A DNA stretch of 64,000 nt from NCBI GenBank assembly GCA_035517495.1, contig DATIYT010000139.1, forward strand, positions 23,445-87,444, in the 5' to 3' direction. This document shows, piece by piece, positions 1 through 8,898 of the stretch (position 1 is its first letter; each line of letters opens with the position of its first letter). The stretch comes from DASZHJ01 sp035517495. Its GTDB lineage: Bacteria > Pseudomonadota > Alphaproteobacteria > ATCC43930 > CGMCC-115725. A model generated the notes under the pieces. It was not told the DNA's origin and did no database searches. It was given only the letters and a program-made list of their open reading frames with translations. The position numbers were made by a program, and so were the translations under genes.

Positions 1-981
1 CTCGGCGGCCGGCTGCTGGACGACGGCCTGCCGTTGGCGGGCGGCGCTCTCACGCTTGCGTTGCCGCATCCGATCATCGTTCGCCGCACCTGGCTTTGGC
101 GGGCGGAGACCGGAGCGGTGATCGAGGCACTGAGCTTCGTCGGGGATTCGGTCAGCAAGGCCGGGATTGACTGGTTGGCCGAGCTCGGCGCGGTGCAGCA
201 GGACACAGTCGGCCCGGCGCCGGACAGCCCGGCGCTGGGCTGGGCCGGAAGGCGGCCGTTCGGACCTGCCGACGCCGAACGGCTGCGCGAGACTGCACGT
301 TTCGCAGCCGCGCCCCTAGCCGCCGTGGCCGCGCGGGCGGCGTTGTCAGCGCTGCTCGAGGCCTATCTCGGCCGGCGCAGTGCCGCGCGGGTGCAGGCCG
401 GTGCGCTGCGCCGTGGCACCGGAGAGACGATCCGCGCCGCACTGCTCTATGCCGATCTGCGAGACTTCACCGCCCTCTCCGAGGCGACGGAGCCGGCGAC
501 GATGATCGCCGCGCTCGACGCTTGGTTTGACCGCCTCGCCGGGGCGGTACACGCCTTCGGAGGCGAGGTGCTGAAGTTCATTGGTGATGGTGTGCTGGCG
601 ATTTTCCCGGTCACCGGTACGCCGGCAGATGCCTGCGACGCGGCGCTGCGCGCAATCATCGCCGCTCGCGCCGGCATGGCCCATCTCAATACGGCGCGGC
701 AGGCGCAAGGGCTGTCGCCGCTGTCCTTCGGCGCGGCGTTGCATCTCGGCGAAATGCTGTGGGGCAATATCGGCGCTGCCGATCGGCTGGACTTCACAGC
801 CATCGGCCCCGCGGTCAACTTGGTCAGCCGGCTGGAGGGGTTGTGTCGGCCGCTCGGCCGTTCGGCGCTTATCTCGGGTGCGATCGCCGCCGAGACCACC
901 ATGCCGCTGGTGCCGCTTGGCGAACACGTACTGCGCGGCATTGCGACGCCGTGCACCGTCTTCACCCTCGCGGATGGGTGA
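1..981 (+). CDS. class III adenylate/guanylate cyclase, 5' end outside window
   Basis: The frame is open from base 1, so the gene starts upstream; 326 residues are visible. The C-terminal half is a class III nucleotide cyclase domain. The first metal-binding Asp lies in YADLRDFTALSE (bases about 448-483) and the second in LKFIGDGVLAIF (about 571-606). FTAIGPAVNLVSRLE (about 796-840) holds the Asn and Arg that stabilise the transition state. The Lys of LKF and the Asp of LDFTAIG are the residues that favour ATP over GTP, so an adenylate cyclase is more likely. About 140 residues without a recognised domain precede it, probably the sensory part. It would make cAMP in the cytoplasm. No partner gene is visible. 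Confidence 0.88.
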   Translation, partial: LGGRLLDDGLPLAGGALTLALPHPIIVRRTWLWRAETGAVIEALSFVGDSVSKAGIDWLAELGAVQQDTVGPAPDSPALGWAGRRPFGPADAERLRETARFAAAPLAAVAARAALSALLEAYLGRRSAARVQAGALRRGTGETIRAALLYADLRDFTALSEATEPATMIAALDAWFDRLAGAVHAFGGEVLKFIGDGVLAIFPVTGTPADACDAALRAIIAARAGMAHLNTARQAQGLSPLSFGAALHLGEMLWGNIGAADRLDFTAIGPAVNLVSRLEGLCRPLGRSALISGAIAAETTMPLVPLGEHVLRGIATPCTVFTLADG

Positions 982-1255
982 CTCCGTGAAGGCGGTTCAG
1001 TCACGACTTGGTGGAGCATACCGCACGAGACCGCGACCTATCGCTGAGTCACTTGTTAAGGCGGTCCAGCTAGATGTAGACGACTGGCGTGGTGAACAGG
1101 AGCGGTAAATGTGCGGGCCGTGAAATGCATATAAGGTATCAGGCGACGGATTGTTGTCGCCAAAGCCCTATCCTGCGGATCGCGCGCGAGTGTTATCGAA
1201 CGGTGCGAAGGGGGCGATAGCCAAAGAAAGGACCGCGGGGGAAAAGGAGGCAGCC

Positions 1256-1936
1256 ATGTCGATCAGCCGACGAGCTGGACGCGCGCGGTTGCTTGCGACG
1301 GCGTTGGGAGTAAGCGTTGCCGCTTTTGCCTTGCCGGCGCGAGCACAGGTTGAGGGATATGCGGCGGACTATTGTGAACCACCTGCCGGAACCAAGCTCC
1401 TTTACACCAATCGCGCCTACGAGATCGAACCAAAGTCGGTCGATGAACCGCCGCTCTACTACACCTATAAAATTCTCACTCCCTCGGGTCGCTCGCAGCA
1501 TGTGGATCGCCTCAGCCAATTCATGTTCGACGACGGAACGGACCAATGGGATGTGGAGACGCAGGCGGACCAGATTCTCGGCTTTTGGCCATTGTGGCCA
1601 GGCAAGCAACTCACCATTCAAAGAGTCGATCGGCAAACCGGCGTTACCGCGGAAGTGACGTTCACGGTGCTAGGTCTGGATCCGATCCGCGCCGGGTCGC
1701 GTCTTCACAACAGTTGGAAGATTCGTCGTATCGACAACATGAGCAACGGCACGCACTTCTACCAGTTTCTTTGGTACGCGCCCGGGCTCTGCACGCTCTC
1801 CGCATTCACGGATTCTCAGCACCGTCTCGTGCGTCTGCTGCAAGTCCTGGAGCCCGGCGATCGCGATTACGACCGGGCGCTCAAGGTGAAGGATCACCAT
1901 CTCTATTTTGCCGACAACGATGAGATGGTGAAGTAG
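1256..1936 (+). CDS. secreted hypothetical protein
   Basis: I do not recognise the family. The 226-residue product begins with a twin-Arg-containing basic segment, a hydrophobic core and an ALPARAQ cleavage site near residue 26, so it is probably periplasmic. I chose the ATG at 1256 because AAGGAGG lies just upstream and the signal peptide starts there; an in-frame start at 1151 would add 35 residues before the signal. The mature part is rich in Tyr and Trp, with segments such as DGTDQWDVET and FYQFLWYAPGLC, and contains two Cys (CEPP and GLCTL). It stands alone between the cyclase and the DUF1330 gene. Confidence 0.75.
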   Translation: MSISRRAGRARLLATALGVSVAAFALPARAQVEGYAADYCEPPAGTKLLYTNRAYEIEPKSVDEPPLYYTYKILTPSGRSQHVDRLSQFMFDDGTDQWDVETQADQILGFWPLWPGKQLTIQRVDRQTGVTAEVTFTVLGLDPIRAGSRLHNSWKIRRIDNMSNGTHFYQFLWYAPGLCTLSAFTDSQHRLVRLLQVLEPGDRDYDRALKVKDHHLYFADNDEMVK

Positions 1937-2181
1937 GGCGAGTGCTGATTGAGTTCCATTACGCGAGTTGGAAGCGAGAATTGGCGAGGAGTGATCGCGG
2001 GACTCCGTTTTCCCTCACGAAGTAGTGGGGGCATTCACTTGCCAAACAGATTGACGGTGGTCATGGAGGATGATGCGCAAGTGCGTTTTGCCGGTCCCAT
2101 GGGCAAGCGCAGCAGGCGCGAGGTGACGTGCCGCACCGTAACGTGTAGGTTGGGCACGCATGACGGATTTGGAGGACATCG

Positions 2182-2475
2182 ATGCCGAAGGGGTACTGGA
2201 TTACTTTCTATCGCAAGATCTCCGATCCCACTGCGCTCGCGGAATACGCGAAACTCGCGGGTCCGGCCGTGACCAAGAACGGCGGCCGTTTCCTGGCGCG
2301 CGGCGGCACCGTCAGAACCTACGAGCAAGGGATCGCTCAGCGCACCATTGCGATTGAGTTCGACAGCGTCGAAAAGGCAATCGCGGCGCACGACAGCCCG
2401 GAATACAAAAAAGCCCTGGATGCATTGGGCAACACCTGCGAACGAGACATGCGGATCGTCGAAGGCGTGGACTGA
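2182..2475 (+). CDS. DUF1330 family protein
   Basis: This 97-residue protein has the usual length and layout of DUF1330, a small ferredoxin-like alpha/beta dimeric fold of unknown function. It begins GYWITFYRKISDP, then has the conserved GGRFLARGG strand-turn in the middle and the late helix FDSVEKAIAAHDSPEYKKAL that typifies the family. GAGGACATCG precedes the ATG and serves as ribosome site. It is a single gene flanked by unrelated small genes, so context gives no role. Confidence 0.85.
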   Translation: MPKGYWITFYRKISDPTALAEYAKLAGPAVTKNGGRFLARGGTVRTYEQGIAQRTIAIEFDSVEKAIAAHDSPEYKKALDALGNTCERDMRIVEGVD

Positions 2476-2728
2476 CACCGCTCATCCGCGTGACCTGAGT
2501 TTTTGAGGCGGCGTCCTATCCGATTGAAAGAGCAAGAATTCTTTTGCAGGGATCAGCCGTGAGAAATTATTAAGCGCCCATCACCACGCATCGCTGTGGA
2601 TGGTGCCGGTGGAAAGAGCTGGCCTCAGCCGATACCATGAGTGCTGCGCCGTTGACACGCGAACCGCACGGAATAAATCGCATCACGAAAGTTTGATCGT
2701 CGCGCCGGCGTGGGTAGGTTCTGGTCTC

Positions 2729-3229
2729 ATGATCGATCCGACACCTGTTGCTGCGAATGCTCCTCGAGTAAAGGGGGTCGTTACGCTCCAACGGCCGCAC
2801 GATGGCGACTACCTCAATCTCTTGCGTCTATGGGAATTGAAACGAGGGGCTCGCCTGATGCCCTCGCGCGCGGACTTCGATCCCGCCGAGCTGACGACGC
2901 TCCTGCGCGACATTTTCCTCGTCGATGTATTGCCGCCTCCGGCGCATTATCGCTTCCGCCTGATGGGCGAGAACGTGGTGAGCTTTCACGGCGGCAATTT
3001 CAGCGGCAAGACGTTCGTGGAGTGTTTTGAACCGCGATCCGCGGCCTTGCTCATAGCGCTTTTTGATTCGGTCGTGGAAGGTCGCGCTCCAATCTTTCGT
3101 ACCGGCGAGGCGTATTGGTGGAGCGACAAGAAGTACAGTGCATTCGAGTGTTGCTACTTCCCGCTCTCTGCCGACGGCCGAGACGTCAACATGGTGATCG
3201 GGGCGATGAGATTTCCGAGGCGACACTGA
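2729..3229 (+). CDS. PAS_5-type PAS domain protein
   Basis: The product of 166 residues resembles the stand-alone PAS_5 domain proteins common in alphaproteobacteria. The N-terminal part, LLRLWELKRGARLMPSRADF, leads into LTTLLRDIFLVDV. The sensory core is HYRFRLMGENVVSFHGGNFSGKTFVE, followed by an acidic linker and a closing strand, VNMVIGAMRFP. There is no kinase, cyclase or DNA-binding output domain, so it must act through another protein or bind a ligand only. I chose the ATG at 2729; an upstream in-frame start at 2600 gives a low-complexity N-terminus that does not fit the family. Confidence 0.75.
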   Translation: MIDPTPVAANAPRVKGVVTLQRPHDGDYLNLLRLWELKRGARLMPSRADFDPAELTTLLRDIFLVDVLPPPAHYRFRLMGENVVSFHGGNFSGKTFVECFEPRSAALLIALFDSVVEGRAPIFRTGEAYWWSDKKYSAFECCYFPLSADGRDVNMVIGAMRFPRRH

Positions 3230-3256
3230 GTCCAGGTCGGGCCCCAGGCAGCTTGA

Positions 3257-3655
3257 TCAAGCCATTCGCCTGCGAAAGTGCGTTGCGGCAATGGCATCGA
3301 AGGTCCGATAGATCGATGCGGCATCAATGCTGAACAGTGCTTTGCCCCGGCCGCCTTTCGGCACGGGCCACTCAATGCTGTCGCCGCGCGGACTGGTCTT
3401 AACCAGCGAGAACAGTCGTTCATCCCGCAGGGGTCTAAACTCGCGGCCTCTCCGGATCACATCGCTGAAGTCAGCGACGATTTCGCGACCGTCGGCGTAA
3501 GTAATCCAGAGACCGTAACCTGGCCTGGGTTGAACCGCTGTGACTTTTGGGGTGGGCGTGTCGATCGCCGAACCGGCATCCCCGCCTGGCAGGCCGCCGG
3601 TGGTCCGAGATGGGATTTGATTACGCCCGACAGTTGCGCCCGCAACGCTGCTCAT
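3257..3655 (-). CDS. DUF2442 domain protein
   Basis: The last 85 or so of 132 residues match DUF2442: VTAVQPRPGYGLWITYADGR, then VADFSDVIRRGREFRPLRDERLFSLVKT, then IEWPVPKGGRGKALFSIDAASIY. These small proteins often sit beside a DUF4160 gene in putative toxin-antitoxin-like pairs. No DUF4160 partner is visible on either side here. GGGGAGG lies 6-7 bases before the ATG at 3655, which is why I prefer it to the ATG at 3673. The first 45 residues are Gly/Thr/Pro-rich and probably disordered. Confidence 0.75.
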   Translation of the reverse strand: MSSVAGATVGRNQIPSRTTGGLPGGDAGSAIDTPTPKVTAVQPRPGYGLWITYADGREIVADFSDVIRRGREFRPLRDERLFSLVKTSPRGDSIEWPVPKGGRGKALFSIDAASIYRTFDAIAATHFRRRMA

Positions 3656-3942
3656 CTGGATCCTCCCCGTCATAGTAGAGAAAGTAACCTTTAGTGATGT
3701 GGTTCGGAGTGACGCCAGTCACAGTTGGCCCACCAAATCTTTAGGTTGATCCAATGTCGGTGGTGGCCCAGCTCGACATTCGACCAACCACCGGTTTGGT
3801 TCGGATCGCGCCCGAGAGACAGCCGTGCGGCTGGTGCGTCTCGTTGCCGCTGGAATTTCCCGAATTGGTCACATTGCGGCCGCAAGTGAGCGCCATTAAC
3901 TATGTATCTCCATGGTGAGTTCTTGATCTTGTGTTAACAAAA

Positions 3943-4116
3943 ATGAATGAAGACTTAACAACGCTGCGCCGGCGAGCGGCTCATTGCCGGCGATTGGCAA
4001 ACCTGCTCCTGGACCAAAATGCCGCCAGAGAGCTGAGCGCGTTCGCGGCCGAGCTCGACGCCGAAGTTCAAAGAAGGGAATACGAGGCGGTGGAGCGCCG
4101 AGATCACGCGGCCTGA
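3943..4116 (+). CDS. small Arg-rich helical protein, hypothetical
   Basis: A 57-residue protein predicted to be all helical and highly charged. It carries two Cys-free helices, LTTLRRRAAHCRRLANLLLD and ARELSAFAAELDAEVQRREYE. This layout recalls the tiny RAAxCRRLA proteins scattered through Bradyrhizobium-type genomes, whose function is unknown. An in-frame GTG at 3931 would add four residues. No partner gene is evident. Confidence 0.5.
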   Translation: MNEDLTTLRRRAAHCRRLANLLLDQNAARELSAFAAELDAEVQRREYEAVERRDHAA

Positions 4117-4262
4117 CCTCTGGTTGGGGCCGATCTTGGCTCTGCCGCTGACGGCGGTTCGGGATCACGCTCGGATCTTCGCAAGTTCTCTCACGAAGGT
4201 CGAACTGAAGTCCAATTTTCGAGCGCCAAAACGTCGCATGTGACGCCGGTTACTGACAGGCG

Positions 4263-4583
4263 GTGCGCGTGAGCGTACGTACCCGCGCAAGCACGCAATT
4301 CAGGGAATTTCCGGTGGGACTGGACCGCGACGCAACGCGCCCGGCGGCAGGCGCATTGGGCTGGCACGTCCACTACGAGGTCGGCGGACGCCTGCGCGTG
4401 GAGTCGGCGGCAAGCCGAGACGCGGCAATTCACATGGCTCGCGCGCTTCTCAACGAGAATTTCGATGTGCTTAGGCTCGTTGGCCAGAACGACGGCGAGA
4501 TCATCAATGCGCAGGAGATCCGATTGCTCTGTGCGAGGACAAAGCGACGGGGTAGGCGGGGTCCGTACAAGCGACGGGGATGA
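4263..4583 (+). CDS. hypothetical basic protein
   Basis: I do not recognise this 106-residue protein. It starts with GTG. The middle part, LGWHVHYEVGGRLRVESAASRDAAIHMARALL, looks like a small alpha/beta unit in which a helix follows two strands. The C-terminus is very basic (TKRRGRRGPYKRRG) and could bind nucleic acid. The minus-strand frame over the same bases has no better features. It lies in the accessory stretch between two other tiny genes. Confidence 0.5.
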   Translation: MRVSVRTRASTQFREFPVGLDRDATRPAAGALGWHVHYEVGGRLRVESAASRDAAIHMARALLNENFDVLRLVGQNDGEIINAQEIRLLCARTKRRGRRGPYKRRG

Positions 4584-4635
4584 CGCCGCGGTCAAAAGTG
4601 GCCGTGATTCGCGACCGGGCCTGATATCCGCCGCC

Positions 4636-4839
4636 TCAGCCTCGTGATGAATAAGTCTTCAGCAGGCGTTCGATCTCCCCAAGACAGCTCTCGACGCGCG
4701 CCACCATGTCTGCCGTAGCTTGGGCGGCATCGAATCCCGGCACGCGCACCTCGTGTCCCGATTTAAGGTACGTAAGTTGCCGCTTTAGCGTTGTGCGAAC
4801 TGTGATCCAGTCTGCCATTAGATCTTCGGTCGAGATCAT
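4636..4839 (-). CDS. small hypothetical protein
   Basis: A 67-residue protein preceded by GGGAG seven bases before its ATG. Residues 1-25 (MADWITVRTTLKRQLTYLKS) and 40-62 (ATADMVARVESCLGEIERLLK) form two amphipathic helices separated by GHEVRVPGFD. This is the look of a conserved small cytoplasmic protein in rhizobia, but I cannot name a family. It reads away from the transposase remnant next to it. Confidence 0.55.
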   Translation of the reverse strand: MISTEDLMADWITVRTTLKRQLTYLKSGHEVRVPGFDAAQATADMVARVESCLGEIERLLKTYSSRG

Positions 4840-4910
4840 CGCGTATCTCCCTTGTCTGCGAGGCTTCCCTTTTCAAGTGATGGGTTTCGCCGAGGAAATA
4901 TCTTTGATCA

Positions 4911-5213
4911 TCAAAGTGCCAATGGATTTACGACCGCGTGAATCTTGCTCGCTAACCCACCTCGTGACCGGCCCGTTGATTGTCTTCTGTTCCGGGTGAT
5001 GCAGGCACCGTGTTGGTGCACGCGGACAAAGGACGTGTCGATCACCTGTAGAGCCGCGTCGTGGGTGCATGCCGGTTCGTTCATAATCTTCCTCCAGGCG
5101 CCCGCCCGCTGCCAGCGAACGAAGCGATTGTAGCAGGTAGTGTAGCGACCAAAGCTGTCCGGTAGGTCCCGCCAAGGCACCCGGATCGAAGCCGACATGA
5201 ACCGGAAAAACAT
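4911..5213 (-). pseudogene. IS5-family transposase remnant
   Basis: The reading frame keeps the middle of an IS5-type DDE transposase: IRVPWRDLPDSFGRYTTCYN, FVRWQRAGAWRKIM, then the first catalytic Asp region VIDTSFVRVHQHG and GRSRGGLASKIHAVVN. About the first 45 residues of the usual protein are absent, since an in-frame stop lies just before 5213. The frame ends right after the KIHAVVN segment, so the second half with the other catalytic residues is missing. It is a dead fragment. No terminal inverted repeats or target duplication were recognised. Confidence 0.8.
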
Positions 5214-5338
5214 TGGTCATGGCGGTCCCGAGTTCATGGCAAAACAACGGAAAGGCCGTGGCACATATTTCTCCAAGCGTTGAGCTTGGCGATCGGATAC
5301 CCTCGCAATTCGGCGAAGACGCTCACGGAGGTCATCGA

Positions 5339-6337
5339 GTGACGCGGCGGCGCGATCTTCTTGCGGGGCTCGGGATAGCAGTGGTTGGGCGCATAGCCGT
5401 AGCTGTCGCGCAGACGGCCAATCCGCAAGTCATGCTCGGAACACGTCGAGTCGCGGCCTGGATTGCGGACTCCGACGATGGCCGGGCCGATTTCGCAGTC
5501 TTCCTCACCCGCCTTTCCGAACTCGGCTGGCAGCAGGGCCACAACCTCGAAGTGGCCGTCCGGCAATGGAATGGCGATGTCACGGCGATGCGGACTCAAG
5601 CCGACGAGCTGCTGGCGTGGCGACCCGATGTGATCCTTGCGCAAAGCAACCCGGCTCTTGCCATCCTGCGGCCGAAGATCGGTCTTGTTCCGACCGTGTT
5701 CGTCGCGGTCGCCGATCCCGTCGGTAGCGGTCTCATCGAGAATTTGGCGCGTCCGGGCGGGAACATTACAGGCTTCACCAATTTCGAACCCACCATGGGC
5801 AGCAAGTGGTTGGAGGTGCTAAAGGAGACAGTTCCGCAACTGTCTCGCGTTCTTGTGCTGATGAACGTCGAAACGCCGGTGCACCAGAAGTTGTGGATGA
5901 ATCTCTCGGACTCGGCGCCGACGCAGCATGTCGAGGCGGTCGCAGCGCACATTCATGATGCGCCTGAGATCGAACAAGCTATCGTCAATTTCGCCAAGGG
6001 AGGCGGTGGCGTCGTTGCGCTGCCGCATCCCCTAACCGTGACGCACGCTGCCCTCATTATCCGATTGGCGATCGCGAATCGGATGCCGTCATTGTTCGCC
6101 TTTGCCACTTACGTCCAGGCTGGCGCGCTCGTGTCCTATGGCATCAGAGCATTGGACGAATTTCGCCGTGCGGCTGACTACGTTGATCGCATCCTGCGCG
6201 GGGTCAGCCCGTCTCAGCTACCCGTTCAAGGGCCGACCCAATTTGAGCTCGCGATCAATCTCAAGACTGCAAAAGCGCTCGGTCTTGTGATTCCGCAGAA
6301 CGTACTCGCGATCGCAGATGAGGTGATCGAACAATAA
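5339..6337 (+). CDS. ABC transporter substrate-binding protein (ABC_sub_bind family), orphan
   Basis: A 332-residue periplasmic binding protein of the ABC_sub_bind (TrpX-like) family. The GTG start at 5339 places a signal of Tat-like form, TRRRDLLAGLG, at the N-terminus; an upstream in-frame start at 5213 would bury it. Family marks are LSELGWQQGHNLEV near the start of the mature protein, PTVFVAVADPVGSGLIENLARPGGNITGF in the middle and PTQFELAINLKTAKALGL near the end. No permease or ATPase gene is next to it. The IS5 remnant abuts its 5' side and a paralogue follows 118 bases downstream. Confidence 0.88.
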   Translation: MTRRRDLLAGLGIAVVGRIAVAVAQTANPQVMLGTRRVAAWIADSDDGRADFAVFLTRLSELGWQQGHNLEVAVRQWNGDVTAMRTQADELLAWRPDVILAQSNPALAILRPKIGLVPTVFVAVADPVGSGLIENLARPGGNITGFTNFEPTMGSKWLEVLKETVPQLSRVLVLMNVETPVHQKLWMNLSDSAPTQHVEAVAAHIHDAPEIEQAIVNFAKGGGGVVALPHPLTVTHAALIIRLAIANRMPSLFAFATYVQAGALVSYGIRALDEFRRAADYVDRILRGVSPSQLPVQGPTQFELAINLKTAKALGLVIPQNVLAIADEVIEQ

Positions 6338-6454
6338 ATTGTGGGAACACCAGCCTGACGGTCGTTCGTGACCCGAGGCGGAAGTCTGCGCGCGCCTTTG
6401 CGGTGATGCACGACGCGACCGCCAATGGTAGGCTCCTGTTTGAGGAGACGGCCA

Positions 6455-7447
6455 ATGAGACGACGGCGTTTGATTGCGTTTATCGGCATTGCCGGCATCG
6501 CGCTTCCGTTTGCTGTGCGTGCCCAGCCAACGCATCCAATTCCGAAGATCGGCTGGCTTAAGATTCAAGGCCGGTTGCACACACCGGACCAGCTTCAGGC
6601 ATTCCGTGAAGGTATGAAGGCGCTCGGGCTGATCGAGGGACGCGACTTCGTGCTCGAAGAACGATATGCCGACGACGATGAGAAACGGCTACCAGGCCTC
6701 GCTGACGATCTGATCAACTCAGGCGTAGCCGTTATCGTGGCCACAAGCCAACCTTCGATCGCCGCGGCCTGGCGCGTAACCAAAAGCATACCGGTGATCG
6801 GGCGAATGGTCGACGATCCCGTCGCCGATGGCATGGCTCAGTCACTGGCGCGGCCGGGCGGCAACGTCACCGGCATTTACACGATGACCGAGGAAATGAC
6901 CCCAAAGCGGCTGGAGCTGTTGAGGGAGGCCGTACCGTCTATGCGCCGTGTCGGCGTCCTCATGCGTCAAGATTTTCCGAGCGCGAACATCGCGGGTCGC
7001 GATTGGAAGACTGCCGAAGCGGCAGCCCGGCAACTCGCGGTCGAACTCGTCGCGTTGAATGTCACGACGGAGGCGGAGATCACATCGGCATTCGAAAGGG
7101 CATCGAAGAGCAACATTGACGGCATCATGACGTTTCGGAATCCGACGGTCGTGACCTATCTCGATCTGATCGCCGCTCTCTCACGCAAGCATCGACTGCC
7201 CGCCATATTCGACGCGCGCGAATACGTCGAGGCTGGCGGCCTCATGTCTTATGGACCCAACATCGACAAAACCTATCAGCAATTGGCCGGCTTCGTGCTG
7301 AAGCTTCTGCATGAGATACCCCCTGGGGAGCTTCCGATCGAGGAGCCCCGAACGTTCGAGCTCGTCATCAACAAGCGAACGGCCGACGATATCGGAGCTT
7401 CCCTCCCGCTGAGTCTCTTAAGTCAGGCGGACAAAGTGATCGAATGA
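6455..7447 (+). CDS. ABC transporter substrate-binding protein (ABC_sub_bind family), second orphan
   Basis: This 330-residue protein is a paralogue of the preceding binding protein. It has a signal peptide (MRRRRLIAFIGIAGIALPFAVRAQ) and the same landmarks: MKALGLIEGRDFVLEERYA, PVADGMAQSLARPGGNVTGIYT and EPRTFELVINKRTADDIG. I chose the ATG at 6455 because TGAGGAGACGG precedes it by a normal distance; an ATG at 6425 lies upstream in the same frame. No membrane or ATPase subunit is encoded nearby, so any transport role needs components from elsewhere. Orphans of this family are common in rhizobial genomes. Confidence 0.88.
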   Translation: MRRRRLIAFIGIAGIALPFAVRAQPTHPIPKIGWLKIQGRLHTPDQLQAFREGMKALGLIEGRDFVLEERYADDDEKRLPGLADDLINSGVAVIVATSQPSIAAAWRVTKSIPVIGRMVDDPVADGMAQSLARPGGNVTGIYTMTEEMTPKRLELLREAVPSMRRVGVLMRQDFPSANIAGRDWKTAEAAARQLAVELVALNVTTEAEITSAFERASKSNIDGIMTFRNPTVVTYLDLIAALSRKHRLPAIFDAREYVEAGGLMSYGPNIDKTYQQLAGFVLKLLHEIPPGELPIEEPRTFELVINKRTADDIGASLPLSLLSQADKVIE

Positions 7448-7522
7448 GAGATCAAACGTCGCCGTTAGCAGGTCGCTTTCGGAGCGAAGCGGACATTCAA
7501 CCGGATTTTATGAGTACAGGGC

Positions 7523-8191
7523 CTAGTGGCCGGCGTCCCGACGGGCGACTGCCGCTGCTGATCGGTCCAAGAGGTCGAGCACCACTTGATCCTCGACCGG
7601 GCGAAAGTCGGCGTAGAACATCCCGACAGCGCCGAAATCTTCGGGCGAGAAGAGGCAGACGATTTCGTCCGCTTCCGGCCTCAAAGATTCGAGTGAGCTC
7701 GCTGCGGCTACCGGTACCGCCAGGACGACTTTTGCCGGTCCGCGCTTGCGTGCGGCGCGAAGCGCGGCGCGCATGGTAGCGCCGGTGGCGATCCCGTCAT
7801 CGACCACCAGGGCGGTGCGCCCGCGAAGATCGATCGGCGCGCGCCGCCCAAGGTAGATCTGCCGTCGATGCTCAATCTCGCGTTGCTGGCGGCCGATCTC
7901 CTCGTCGAGATAGTTCTGGGGAACGCCGAGTTCGGCGACGATGTCGGACTCGATGACCTTCTCGATGGTCTCGCCATCGGCAATGGCGCCGACCGCAAGC
8001 TCTGGCGATAAGGGGTGGCCGATCTTACGCACCAGCAACAAATCGAGCGGCGCCTCGAGGCTCTGCGCGATTTCGAAACCCACGGGCACGCCGCCTCTCG
8101 GCAAGGCCAACACCGCCGGCCGTTGCGTCTTGAAGCGCTGCAGCGCCTTTGCAAGTCGCTGGCCGGCATCACGGCGGTCCGCAAACAGCAT
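7523..8191 (-). CDS. phosphoribosyltransferase family protein
   Basis: A 222-residue PRTase-fold protein. The PRPP-binding loop is LVVDDGIATGATM (around residues 118-130), the diagnostic motif of type I phosphoribosyltransferases. Upstream is VLALPRGGVPVGFEIAQSLEAPLDLLLVRKIG, as in the stand-alone family with no assigned base. I chose the ATG at 8191, which has GGGAGC before it, over a TTG at 8218. It is divergent from the phasin-like gene and shares with it a 190-base gap that contains a perfect FNR/FixK-type box, so oxygen control is plausible. The nucleotide substrate is unknown. Confidence 0.85.
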   Translation of the reverse strand: MLFADRRDAGQRLAKALQRFKTQRPAVLALPRGGVPVGFEIAQSLEAPLDLLLVRKIGHPLSPELAVGAIADGETIEKVIESDIVAELGVPQNYLDEEIGRQQREIEHRRQIYLGRRAPIDLRGRTALVVDDGIATGATMRAALRAARKRGPAKVVLAVPVAAASSLESLRPEADEIVCLFSPEDFGAVGMFYADFRPVEDQVVLDLLDRSAAAVARRDAGH

Positions 8192-8267
8192 CGATTGCTC
8201 CCGGGCGGTCAACCGCAAGATGGCTCAGGAACCGCGGCCATGTTGGGCCGCAGTCCACTCACCGGGA

Positions 8268-8281
8268 TTGATTTGAATCAA
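8268..8281. promoter_or_regulatory. FNR/FixK/Anr-type box
   Basis: TTGATTTGAATCAA is an exact match to TTGAT-N4-ATCAA, the consensus of the Crp/Fnr family oxygen-responsive regulators. It lies in the gap between divergent starts at 8191 and 8382. A TATATT at 8313-8318 is a possible -10 for the rightward gene. The box is symmetric, so it could serve either direction. Confidence 0.6.
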
Positions 8282-8381
8282 AACTTGGCCATAGCCTCTC
8301 CCTACACAGAACTATATTACTGTAAGGGCCTCTCTTGGCGAGACCCACGACCCGCGGTCGAGACGTTGGAGGAGGAAATCC

Positions 8382-8777
8382 ATGGACAAGCCGGAAGAAG
8401 TCACGGAGCGCGGAGCGCCGGCATTGCCGTTCTTCGGCGACGTCGGCAATTTTAACGGGCAGGCGATGCGGTGGGCGATCTGGCCGCTGGAGTTTTGGCT
8501 GCAGTGGCAGGCCGACTTGCTGAGGGCGGCTCAGCCTGCGGCGGCGGATTGGATGGCGCGGCGCCGCGAGGGTACCGAAGCCGCGCTAAAGGCGCTGGAG
8601 CGGTTGTGCGCGTGTCATGACGCGCGGGATGTGTCCAAGATCCATAACGAATGGATGGAGGACGAGGCCAAGCGCCTTGAATCGGATATGCGCTCGGTGG
8701 GCGTGGCTTTCACCTGGCCGCATCAATTTGCCAAGTTGAGCGGGGCAGCCGCGCAGATGGAGCGTCCGCCCGCCTAG
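8382..8777 (+). CDS. phasin-like helical protein
   Basis: A 131-residue protein preceded by a strong GGAGGAGGAAAT ribosome site. It is almost wholly helical and has the phasin-like segment MRWAIWPLEFWLQWQADLLRA followed by an amphipathic stretch to KALERLCACHDARDVSKIHNEW. Phasins coat polyhydroxyalkanoate granules or act as chaperones; the Trp-rich amphipathic helix suits surface binding. No PHA synthase is nearby, so the assignment rests on sequence style only. It stands downstream of the FNR-type box, which would link it to low-oxygen storage or stress metabolism. Confidence 0.6.
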   Translation: MDKPEEVTERGAPALPFFGDVGNFNGQAMRWAIWPLEFWLQWQADLLRAAQPAAADWMARRREGTEAALKALERLCACHDARDVSKIHNEWMEDEAKRLESDMRSVGVAFTWPHQFAKLSGAAAQMERPPA

Positions 8778-8898
8778 CGGCGGCTCGGAATCGTAGATTT
8801 GTCAATCCGCACCGGGAGTTCTCGGCGGGCGGGGGGCCGGCTTTGCGTCGCTTCAGCGCGATGCCATCATCGAGCTTCGGGCTCTTGCGGGGGTAGCC

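Noticed and set aside
986..1069. Imperfect direct repeat GTGAAGGCGGTTCAG / GTTAAGGCGGTCCAG downstream of the cyclase gene
   Set aside because: Only two copies with mismatches and no link to a known element; weak evidence for a functional site.
3691..3885. Minus-strand frame of 64 codons and a plus-strand stretch that vaguely resembles a transposase N-terminus
   Set aside because: Too short and without a start signal or clear motif; I could not support either reading.
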